Positions 1 to 6,068 of a stretch of DNA of 11,689 nucleotides are shown here, piece after piece. This DNA comes from Mycobacterium sp. (GTDB lineage: Bacteria; Actinomycetota; Actinomycetes; Mycobacteriales; Mycobacteriaceae), in contig JAOPWF010000436.1 of NCBI GenBank assembly GCA_025965815.1, positions 1 to 11,689 of the forward strand, in the 5' to 3' direction. The notes beneath the pieces are model-generated. The model was given only the letters and a program-made list of their open reading frames with translations. It had not been told where the DNA came from and did not search any database. Every line of letters starts with the position of its first letter. Within the stretch, counting starts at the first letter, position 1. A program made the position numbers and the translations under genes.

Positions 1-119
1 CTTCCTGCTTCCAGTGATTCAGCTCGATTGGATACTATCTTGAGCAATATCGCGTGATTGACGGCGGCTCGAACCACTGTATCCAATCGATTGGATGCAA
101 TCAATCTTGTAGACCGCGG
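1..119. promoter_or_regulatory. Left-edge regulatory region with three GntR-type operator copies
   Basis: No coding region is supported here. The segment lies beyond the 3' end of the leftward GntR gene and holds three copies of a 12-mer close to ATTGTATCCAAT: minus strand 27-38 (11/12 match), plus strand 76-87 (11/12) and minus strand 90-101 (11/12). The last two face each other and form the perfect 16-bp palindrome ATCCAATCGATTGGAT at 81-96. Positions 1-6 read AGGAAG on the minus strand, which could be the ribosome site of a leftward gene starting just outside the window. I infer that this is the operator/promoter of that unseen gene and that the neighbouring FCD regulator controls it. Confidence 0.6.
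81..96. promoter_or_regulatory. Perfect 16-bp palindromic operator candidate
   Basis: ATCCAATCGATTGGAT is fully self-complementary and is flanked by TG(T) and (G)CA, which extend the symmetry apart from one mismatch. It is made of two head-to-head copies of the motif that also occurs at 27-38, 1341-1352 and 1403-1414. Dimeric GntR/FCD regulators bind short inverted repeats of this kind. Assignment to the adjacent regulator is inferred from proximity and from recurrence at the divergent VOC/E1 promoter. Confidence 0.65.
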
Positions 120-779
120 CTAGGCGAAGACCTCGGGATGGCGCGACAGCTGTAGCCGGGTGCGCCGGATGTGGCCGAACAGCACCCGTTCGGCTTCGTC
201 GGGATCGCCCAGCCGGATCGCGCTGACCAGCATGTGGTGTTCGTCGTGCAGGATCCGGTTGCTGTCATCGTCGAGCAGGCGGGTGAAGGCCCGGCGGTAG
301 TGCTGGGTGTTGTTCCAGAGCCGCTCCACGATCGGGCCGAGGTAGGTCGTCGAGGCGCCCGTGTAGCTGCCGAGGTGGAACTGCCGGTCGAGGACCAGGA
401 ACTGTTCCACGTCGTCGGTCCGCCGCATCGCCTCTGCCAACTCGGACAGCTGGTCGATCTGATCACCGGTGAGCGCCGGCATGCTGTACCGCAGCAGGAG
501 CGGCTCGACACGCTCGCGCACCTGGTACAGCTCGACGCACTCGTCAAGGCTCAGCCGCGCGATCCATGCCCCCGTGTTGGCCACCATCGTCACCAGGCCC
601 TCGGACTCCAGGATCCGCAACGCCTCGCGGACCGGAACCCGGCTGGCACCGAACTCGGCGGCAAGTTCCTCCTGCCGCAGCCGGGCGCCCGGCGGATGCG
701 CTCCGCTCAGGATCGCTTCGCGCAGCTCATCGGCAACACGAGGCCCCGCGTCTCCATCGCGCACCTGTGGTTGCGGCAT
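120..779 (-). CDS. GntR family transcriptional regulator, FCD (FadR-type) subfamily
   Basis: A 219-residue protein, the usual size for this subfamily. It is a dimeric DNA-binding repressor or activator that responds to a small carboxylic acid. The N-terminal winged helix-turn-helix covers about residues 10-75, with the family signature LRQEELAAEFGASRVPVREA at 34-53 followed by LRILESEGLV. The C-terminal FCD domain covers about 80-215 and carries the expected metal ligands D131 and H135 (LDRQFH), H181 or H182 (EHHML) and H203 (GHIRRTR). The ATG at 779 has a GGAGG site (785-789) at 5-nt spacing. The gene lies 24 bp downstream of the VOC gene and is probably cotranscribed with it. Repeated ATTGTATCCAAT-like sites on both sides of the cluster suggest it controls the VOC promoter, the E1-E2 operon and a gene off the left edge. 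The ligand may be the oxoacid handled by the E1-E2 complex or a precursor; this is an inference. Confidence 0.93.
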   Translation of the reverse strand: MPQPQVRDGDAGPRVADELREAILSGAHPPGARLRQEELAAEFGASRVPVREALRILESEGLVTMVANTGAWIARLSLDECVELYQVRERVEPLLLRYSMPALTGDQIDQLSELAEAMRRTDDVEQFLVLDRQFHLGSYTGASTTYLGPIVERLWNNTQHYRRAFTRLLDDDSNRILHDEHHMLVSAIRLGDPDEAERVLFGHIRRTRLQLSRHPEVFA

Positions 780-803
780 GCCGGCCTCCGATCCGATTCC
801 GCG

Positions 804-1328
804 TCACTGCTCCGGATGATTCGGGTTCCACAGCAGCACGTCGGCGTCCTTCTCGTAGGCCTTGCCCTCCGGGAAGCTCACCAGCTCAAACTGCATCCCC
901 CATGGGCTGAGAAAGTACACCCAGCGCTGCCCCTCGCTGGCATTCGAGCTTTTCGTCGGCTCCCCGAGAACCCGGATGCCCTCGGTGTGCAGGTAGTCCA
1001 CCGCGGCGTCGAGATCGTGGACGTAGAGGGCGATGTGGTGCCCGCCGATATCGCTGTTGCGAGGAGCAGGTTCCTGGCTGTCGGCGGGCGTGTACTCGAA
1101 CACCTCGAAGTTGGCTCCGGTGCCGCAGCGGTAGAACCGCAGCTCCCGCATCACCGTGCGCGGGTGCACATTGAGATGCTGGCGCATCCAGTCATCGTCG
1201 TGTGCGAACGGCCCCAGGGTGTAGGTGTGCGCACAGCCCAGCACCCGGACGAAGAAGTCGTGCGCCTCCTCGAGATCGGGGACGGTGAATCCGAAGTGAT
1301 CGGTGCCGACAAGTCCGGGCAGCGCCAT
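804..1328 (-). CDS. VOC superfamily (glyoxalase/dioxygenase fold) metalloprotein
   Basis: A 174-residue protein with two paired beta-alpha-beta-beta-beta modules (about 5-82 and 92-155). The four metal-ligand positions typical of glyoxalase-type VOC proteins appear intact: H11 (GTDHFGF), E75 (ANFEVFEY), H97 or H98 (GGHHIAL) and E148 (MQFELVSF). It should therefore be a metal-dependent lyase, epimerase or dioxygenase, and residues alone cannot separate these. The C-terminal run WVYFLSPWGMQFELVSFPEG resembles VOC proteins annotated as cyclitol or acyl epimerases, but I would not assign a reaction. The ATG at 1328 has a strong AGGAGG site (1335-1340) six bases upstream. It is the first gene of a leftward unit with the GntR regulator and diverges from the 2-oxoacid dehydrogenase operon. 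A role in preparing or isomerising that complex's substrate is plausible but unproven. Confidence 0.88.
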   Translation of the reverse strand: MALPGLVGTDHFGFTVPDLEEAHDFFVRVLGCAHTYTLGPFAHDDDWMRQHLNVHPRTVMRELRFYRCGTGANFEVFEYTPADSQEPAPRNSDIGGHHIALYVHDLDAAVDYLHTEGIRVLGEPTKSSNASEGQRWVYFLSPWGMQFELVSFPEGKAYEKDADVLLWNPNHPEQ

Positions 1329-1340
1329 GACTTTCCTCCT

Positions 1341-1352
1341 AATGAATCCAAT
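1341..1352 (+). promoter_or_regulatory. GntR operator copy next to the VOC ribosome site
   Basis: AATGAATCCAAT matches the motif seen at 1403-1414 in 10 of 12 positions. It lies directly beside the VOC ribosome-binding site (1335-1340), so a bound regulator would block the leader of the VOC-gntR transcript and give negative autoregulation. The position and match are seen directly; the function is inferred. Confidence 0.45.
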
Positions 1353-1354
1353 AG

Positions 1355-1370
1355 TGGCCTTAGAAGGCCA
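1355..1370. repeat. 16-bp perfect palindrome in the VOC leader/promoter
   Basis: TGGCCTTAGAAGGCCA has two 7-bp arms around a 2-bp centre. It is unrelated in sequence to the ATTGTATCCAAT sites beside it. It may be an operator for a second regulator. With a 2-bp centre it would make a poor RNA hairpin, so a protein-binding site is the better guess. Confidence 0.5.
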
Positions 1371-1402
1371 TAAAGCGGTTGTTTTCCAGGAATTCTAGCC
1401 AG

Positions 1403-1414
1403 ATTGTATCCAAT
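1403..1414 (+). promoter_or_regulatory. GntR operator upstream of E1-E2
   Basis: ATTGTATCCAAT is the copy used here as the reference for the set. The surrounding GATTG-TATC-CAATC (1402-1415) is a perfect inverted repeat with a 4-bp centre, the geometry expected for an FCD-type GntR dimer. It ends 67 bp before the E1 start codon, where it could overlap the promoter. Confidence 0.6.
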
Positions 1415-1481
1415 CGGGATAGAGTAGCGCCATTGCCGGACCTTCAGCCGCGGAAATCCCGGGTCAACGGAGAAGAGGGAC

Positions 1482-3671
1482 ATGCCACGCGAACGTTGTC
1501 TAGAGACGGGCTCGGCCTGGGTGGAACTGACCACCACGGCGGAGGACTGGAAAAACGCCGAGCCGGCGCTGCTGCGCACGATGCTCAGCGAACTGCACCT
1601 CATCCGGGCCTTCGAGGAGACTGTGCTGGAACTCGCCGGCGAGGGACTGGTGCACGGCCCGGCGCATTCGAGTATCGGGCAAGAGGGCGGCGCGGTGGGT
1701 TCGATCGTCGCTCTGCGGTCCAGCGATGCCGTGAACGGCTCGCACCGCGGGCACCACCAGTTCCTGGCCAAGGCACTCACCCACGTCTCCGACGGCGTGA
1801 TCGACCCGACCGCGCTGCGCACCCCGGCCATTCAGACCGTGCTGCAGCGCACGCTCGCCGAGATCCTTGGGCTCGCGCAGGGCTACTGCCGCGGGCGTGG
1901 CGGCTCGATGCACCTACAGTGGTTCGAGGCCGGAGCGCTGGGCACCAACGCGATCGTCGGCGGCGGCGTGCCGATGGGCGCGGGCAACGCCTGGGCGCAA
2001 AAGCACACCGGCACAGATGATCTCACGATCAGTTACTTCGGCGACGGCGCCAGCCAGATCGGCTCGGTGCTCGAGACGATGAACCTCGCCGCCGCGTGGA
2101 AGCTGCCGTTGTGCTTCTTCATCGAGAACAACCTGTACGCCGTATCCACCCGCGTCGATGAGATCACCGCCGACCCGCGGCTGTCGGTGCGGGGTCAGGG
2201 CTTCGGCATCCCGGGCTGGCGCGTCGACGGCATGGACCCGCTCGCCGTGCACCTGGCCATGGCGAAAGCGGCCGAGTGGATGCGCAGCGGCAAGGGACCT
2301 GCCGTGGTCGAGGTCGAGGTGTACCGATTCTTCCACCAGAACGGCTCCTACCCAGGCAGCGCGTTCGGCTACCGCAGCAAGGACGAAGAGGACGCATGGC
2401 GCGCACGTGACCCGCTGGACAAGATCGCGCGGGAAATGACCACCCTGCGCCTGATCGACGAGGCCGGCGTGGCGTCGGTGCGCGAGCAAGCGCAGGCCGC
2501 GATGGCCGCCGCGGTCGCCGAACTGATCGAAGCCGACCCGGAGTCGGCGGGCAAGCGCCACATCCGCCACGAATTGTGGCCTGACCCCGGCTTCGTCAAT
2601 GTCGGGATCCGCGGTGACGCGCGTGAACTCGAGTCGCTCGAATGCCTCGATCCGCAGCAGTACCACGGGCCCTGGCGCAAGCTCAAGTTCGTCGACGCAG
2701 TGGCCGCCGTGATGGACCGCAGAATGGAACAGGACGAGCGCATCGTCATATTCGGGGAGGACGTGCACCGGCTCAACGGCGGGACCAACGGCGCCACCAA
2801 AGGATTGGCGGGGAAGTACGGCGAAGACCGGCTCGTTGGCACACCGATCAGCGAGAACGCGTTCACCGGGCTCGGCGGCGGGCTCGCGCTCGACGGCCGA
2901 TTCCGGCCCGTGATCGAGTTCATGTACCCGGACTTCATGTGGGTAGCTGCCGACCAGGTGTTCAACCAGATCGGCAAGGCGCGTCATATGTTCGGCGGCG
3001 ATAACGCGGTGCCGCTGGTGCTGCGCACCAAGGTGGCGATGGGCTCCGGTTATGGCTCCCAGCACCTGATGGATCCGGCCGGCATCTTCGCGACGAGCCC
3101 AGGCTGGCGGATCGCGGCGGCCTCGACGGCAGCCGACTACGTCGGGCTGATGAACGCGGCGCTGGCACTTCAGGATCCGGTGCTCGTCATCGAGCATGTG
3201 GACCTCTACGGGATCACCGACCAGGTGCCCGAGGGCGACCTCGACTACGTGATCCCACCAGGGCGGGCCGCAGTCCGGCGGGTCGGCTCGGAGGTCACCG
3301 TCATCAGCTACCTGTCGATGGTGGATCCTTGCCTCGACGCGATCGGGCAGTCCGGCATCGATGCCGAGCTCATCGACCTGCGCTGGCTTGATCGCGCTTC
3401 GATCGACTGGGACACCATCGCGGCGAGCGTCCGTAAAACCAACGCCGTGTTGCTCGTCGAGCAGGGTGCACGGGGCACCTCCTACGGCGGCTGGCTGGCC
3501 GACGAGATTGCGCGCCGACTCTTCGACTGGCTCGACCAGCCCATCGAGCGGGTTTCGGGCGGGGAGGCCTCGCCGAGCATCTCGAAGATGCTGGAACGTT
3601 CGGCCATCGCGAAGACCGAGGAGATCGTCGCCGGACTTGAGCGGATCAGGGTCGGAATGGGACAGCGCTGA
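1482..3671 (+). CDS. 2-oxoacid dehydrogenase E1 component, fused alpha-beta chain (TPP-dependent)
   Basis: A 729-residue fusion of the two E1 subunits, which decarboxylates a 2-oxo acid using thiamine diphosphate and transfers the acyl group to the lipoyl arm of E2. The alpha part is about residues 25-350, with SHRGHHQFLAKAL and the TPP/Mg motif GDG at 187-189 followed by an ENN at the expected distance. The beta part is about 390-725, with GED at 425-427, TPISEN at 454-459 and the active-site histidine region SQH at 526-528. The phosphorylation-loop region of mammalian E1 alpha is replaced by HQNGSYPGSAFGYR. The ATG is preceded by a purine-rich GGAGAAGAGGGA site. The stop overlaps the E2 start by one base. 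Substrate is uncertain: pyruvate, branched-chain oxoacid and acetoin types share these motifs, and the GntR and VOC neighbours suggest a specialised catabolic oxoacid rather than the housekeeping pyruvate complex. Confidence 0.92.
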   Translation: MPRERCLETGSAWVELTTTAEDWKNAEPALLRTMLSELHLIRAFEETVLELAGEGLVHGPAHSSIGQEGGAVGSIVALRSSDAVNGSHRGHHQFLAKALTHVSDGVIDPTALRTPAIQTVLQRTLAEILGLAQGYCRGRGGSMHLQWFEAGALGTNAIVGGGVPMGAGNAWAQKHTGTDDLTISYFGDGASQIGSVLETMNLAAAWKLPLCFFIENNLYAVSTRVDEITADPRLSVRGQGFGIPGWRVDGMDPLAVHLAMAKAAEWMRSGKGPAVVEVEVYRFFHQNGSYPGSAFGYRSKDEEDAWRARDPLDKIAREMTTLRLIDEAGVASVREQAQAAMAAAVAELIEADPESAGKRHIRHELWPDPGFVNVGIRGDARELESLECLDPQQYHGPWRKLKFVDAVAAVMDRRMEQDERIVIFGEDVHRLNGGTNGATKGLAGKYGEDRLVGTPISENAFTGLGGGLALDGRFRPVIEFMYPDFMWVAADQVFNQIGKARHMFGGDNAVPLVLRTKVAMGSGYGSQHLMDPAGIFATSPGWRIAAASTAADYVGLMNAALALQDPVLVIEHVDLYGITDQVPEGDLDYVIPPGRAAVRRVGSEVTVISYLSMVDPCLDAIGQSGIDAELIDLRWLDRASIDWDTIAASVRKTNAVLLVEQGARGTSYGGWLADEIARRLFDWLDQPIERVSGGEASPSISKMLERSAIAKTEEIVAGLERIRVGMGQR

Positions 3672-4921
3672 TGGCGACCGTGGTGCGCATGCCCGAGGTG
3701 CTTGCCAACACCAGCGAGGCGGCCATTCAGGCCTGGCTCGTCTCGGTGGGTCAGCAGATCGCGGTCGGCGACCCACTCGCCGAGATCGAGACCGAAAAGG
3801 CGGTGGTCGAGTATGCCTCCGAGGTCGAGGGAGTGCTCGCGCGGCTGATCGCCGAGCCGGGCGCAACTGTTGCCGTGGGTGATCCGATCGCCATCGTTCT
3901 CGATGCGGGGGAGACCCTGGCCGACGTCGATCCCGGTTCGCTCGGCAGCGTGCAGCACCTCACCGTGCCGGAGCTGGTCACCGTCGGGGAGCCGACCGCC
4001 GCTGTTAACGGTGGGCGGCGGCTCTTCGCCACGCCGCTGGTGCGAAAGCTGGCGCGGGAGCGCGGTATCTCGCTCGGCGCCCTGAAAGGGACCGGCCCCG
4101 GCGGACGCATCGTGCGCCGCGATCTGGACCGTCTCCCGCCCCCCGCGACACCGGCACCGTCACCCACATCGGAACCGCCACGGGCGCCGATTCCGGCGGC
4201 AACCGCACCGCCGGTAACCGTTGCGCCGTTGGTCGCCGCCGCCGGATACACCGACATCCCGCTCACCGGAATGCGCACGGCGATCGCCCGCCGTCTCACC
4301 GAGAGCAAGACCACGGTGCCGCACTTCTACGTGACTGCCGACTGCCGCGTCGACCGGCTGGTGAAGTTGCGCCGCCGCGTCAACGCGACCGGCGACCGCA
4401 ATGTGTCGCTGAACGACTTCGTGCTCAAGGCGGTCGCGTGGGCATTGGTCGAGGTGCCCGAGGCCAACGCGATCTGGAACGGCGACTCGATCCGCCGGTT
4501 TGACGCCGTCGACATCTCGGTGGCCGTGGCAGTGGGCGGCGGACTACTGACGCCGGTGCTGCGGGCCGTGGAGAGCATGGCGCTCGGCGCCCTGTCTGCG
4601 AAAGTGCGGGAGCTCGCCGAACGTGCACGCACGGGCCGCATCCAGCAGCACGAACTGCAGGGCGGCAGCTTCTCGGTCTCCAACCTGGGGATGTATGGGG
4701 TCACCGAGTTTTCGGCCATCCTGAACCCGCCGCAGGCAGGCGTCCTCGCCGTCGGCAGCGCGACGCCGCGCCCGGTTGTCATCGACGGCGACCTGAGGGC
4801 AGCCACCGTCATGACCTTCACCCTCTCCGCCGACCATCGCGTAATCGACGGCGCGGTCGCCGCCCGGTGGATGGCAGCCTTCCGGCGACGAATCGAGAAC
4901 CCGCTGTCGATCCTCATTTGA
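3671..4921 (+). CDS. Dihydrolipoamide acyltransferase (E2) of a 2-oxoacid dehydrogenase complex
   Basis: A 416-residue E2 with the full domain order. One lipoyl domain covers about residues 1-78, with the lipoylated lysine K43 in IETEKAVVE. A peripheral-subunit-binding domain covers about 116-155 (LFATPLVRKLARERGISL, then GTGPGGRIVRRDL). A proline/alanine-rich linker follows to about 195. The catalytic CoA-dependent acyltransferase domain runs to the end, with the active-site motif DHRVIDG at 388-394 (H389 and D393). It accepts the acyl group made by E1 and transfers it to CoA. The ATG overlaps the E1 stop in TGATG, which suggests translational coupling and matched stoichiometry. No E3 gene follows, so reoxidation of the lipoyl arm probably uses a lipoamide dehydrogenase encoded elsewhere. 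A single lipoyl domain is common in catabolic E2 proteins. Confidence 0.94.
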   Translation: MATVVRMPEVLANTSEAAIQAWLVSVGQQIAVGDPLAEIETEKAVVEYASEVEGVLARLIAEPGATVAVGDPIAIVLDAGETLADVDPGSLGSVQHLTVPELVTVGEPTAAVNGGRRLFATPLVRKLARERGISLGALKGTGPGGRIVRRDLDRLPPPATPAPSPTSEPPRAPIPAATAPPVTVAPLVAAAGYTDIPLTGMRTAIARRLTESKTTVPHFYVTADCRVDRLVKLRRRVNATGDRNVSLNDFVLKAVAWALVEVPEANAIWNGDSIRRFDAVDISVAVAVGGGLLTPVLRAVESMALGALSAKVRELAERARTGRIQQHELQGGSFSVSNLGMYGVTEFSAILNPPQAGVLAVGSATPRPVVIDGDLRAATVMTFTLSADHRVIDGAVAARWMAAFRRRIENPLSILI

Positions 4922-5316
4922 GTGCCGTCGTGGCCGGCCGGGTTGCGGAATGCGGATCGCGCGACTGTGGATCATTCCCGCATTCAGATTCTCGATGCCG
5001 GAACGGAATTCGTTGAGCCGGTTCCCCATTGCCTGGGTAGGCAGGTGCCGACTGGGGGACTACGTTCAGTGCACGCTTCTCCGCTGACCAGCGCGAGCAA
5101 GCTATCAGATTCCTTCGGGTCATCAACGAACTGTCGGCTCGTCACCTCGCCCGCCTTCGCGAAATGCAGTAGCACCGTCGGCCGGGATCAACGCATATTC
5201 GGCTACGCCGACGCCTGGTATCAACATGTTTCGTCAAAAGTGCTGCCACCGGGCCGCCCATCGTTGCGGGCTCCACAGCTGACGTACAGATTTCTTGCAG
5301 GGTCGTCTGCGGTCCC
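4922..5316. other. 395-bp gap with no convincing gene; possible decayed coding scrap
   Basis: I cannot support an intact gene here. The open frame running across it on the plus strand has no ribosome site and an unconvincing composition. One scrap is more protein-like: in the frame of 5041-5172, between TAG codons at 5038 and 5170, the plus strand encodes a charged, helical tail ending in FLRVINELSARHLARLREMQ. It has no good start codon and may be the remnant of a longer gene, for example a regulator C-terminus. No clear terminator follows the E2 stop. Confidence 0.4.
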
Positions 5317-5757
5317 ATGGTTGTGAAGAAACGCCGCGGCGGTATTGGCGTTCTGCCTATGGTTGACCCCGTGGTGCGCGACATCGCTCGGAGGTCGACC
5401 TCGACGCTTGCCGTCGTTGCGGCGGCCCGCCTTGGTGTGGGGGTAGCGATGGTGCTGGCGCCGGACCGGTTCTATTCACAGGGATCGGGTACCGAAACCC
5501 TGCTCATGCGGACGATCGGGATTCGCGATGTTGTCCTTGCGTCGGGCGCCTGCGCGGCCTGGGGTCGCGGTGCCGACGTTGAGCTTCGACGCTGGGCATG
5601 TGCTGGCCTGCTCAGTGATAGCGCCGACGTGGTCGTGGGCATCGGCAGTCGGTCTGTAATGGGTTCCAGGAGCGCGATGATCGCGACGCTAGCCCCCGTA
5701 CCGTTCGTGGCCGCGGGGATCCTCGGACTTGCCCGCAGCACCGTAAGGCACCGCTGA
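5317..5757 (+). CDS. Small integral membrane protein, DUF4267-like
   Basis: An up to 146-residue hydrophobic protein with about four membrane segments: residues 27-50 (STLAVVAAARLGVGVAMVLA), about 65-85 (MRTIGIRDVVLASGACAAWG), about 92-112 (WACAGLLSDSADVVVGIGS) and about 118-140 (MIATLAPVPFVAAGILGLA). The RTIGIRD motif at the start of the second segment is typical of short actinobacterial DUF4267-type membrane proteins of unknown function. The start is uncertain: the ATG at 5317 has only a weak upstream GGG, and an in-frame ATG at 5359 (MVDPVVRDIA) would remove a basic leader without losing any membrane segment. It stands alone, with 395 bp before it and 311 bp after it. Confidence 0.65.
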   Translation: MVVKKRRGGIGVLPMVDPVVRDIARRSTSTLAVVAAARLGVGVAMVLAPDRFYSQGSGTETLLMRTIGIRDVVLASGACAAWGRGADVELRRWACAGLLSDSADVVVGIGSRSVMGSRSAMIATLAPVPFVAAGILGLARSTVRHR

Positions 5758-6068
5758 AAAGGACCGACGGGGCGTCCGGCTCCCGGATCGTGCTGCGGGC
5801 CGAAGGTGAAGACGGGAAGCCTCCAGCCACCAGACCTCTCACGCGAGCTCTTGCGGTTGTGCACCCGTTCATTTCTTTCGGTGCTTGCGCTGTTGTGGCA
5901 CGGTGGTAGGTCTACAGAAGATCAACGATTCTCAGCTGGTATTGCTTCACCCTCGACGTGCCCCAGCCCGCGGATCGGCGACCCGAACGCGAGAACCATT
6001 CCCTCGGCGAGCCCCTCATCGAGCCCTCCCGTCAGCGCGAAAGTGCCAGCGCGACAGGGGAGAGAACC
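5758..6068. other. 311-bp intergenic stretch, leader of the lipoprotein gene
   Basis: No gene is supported. Open frames crossing it are out-of-frame extensions. The last bases, AGGGGAGA just before 6065, form the ribosome site for the downstream lipoprotein. A weak promoter-like pair, TTGCGC and TAGGTC with a 16-bp spacer, lies near 5886-5913, but the match is too poor to call. No terminator hairpin with a strong stem is visible after the membrane-protein stop. Confidence 0.4.

Larger units (their letters stand above)
1329..1481. promoter_or_regulatory. Divergent VOC/E1 promoter region with two operator copies and a palindrome
   Basis: This 153-bp gap separates the leftward VOC-gntR unit from the rightward E1-E2 operon. 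It holds an exact ATTGTATCCAAT at 1403-1414, embedded in the inverted repeat GATTG-N4-CAATC (1402-1415), and a 10/12 copy at 1341-1352 abutting the VOC ribosome site. Between them, at 1355-1370, lies the perfect palindrome TGGCCTTAGAAGGCCA. On the minus strand, TGGAAA and TTCTAA separated by 17 bp could be the VOC -35/-10 pair, but the fit to consensus is modest. Binding of the GntR protein here would allow joint control of both directions. Confidence 0.6.

Noticed and set aside
58..85. Plus-strand promoter-like pair TTGACG and TATCCA with a 16-bp spacer
   Set aside because: It points into the 3' end of the leftward gntR gene, where no rightward gene begins, and its -10 coincides with the operator motif, which explains the AT-rich match.
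171..1373. Long 400-codon open frame on the plus strand opposite gntR and VOC
   Set aside because: It is antisense to two well-supported genes, has no domain-like sequence, and is explained by GC-rich codon bias leaving the opposite strand open.
1914..3866. 650-codon open frame on the minus strand opposite the E1 gene
   Set aside because: It is rich in Arg, His, Asp and Val in the way typical of antisense shadows. The plus-strand E1 has clear catalytic motifs throughout.
4922..5326. 134-codon plus-strand open frame directly after the E2 stop
   Set aside because: It has no ribosome site, uneven composition and no recognisable domain, and it overlaps the next gene's start in another frame.
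5958..6068. Upstream extension of the lipoprotein to a start at 5958
   Set aside because: It would bury the signal peptide behind 37 charged residues, whereas the TTG at 6069 has a good ribosome site and gives a standard lipoprotein leader.
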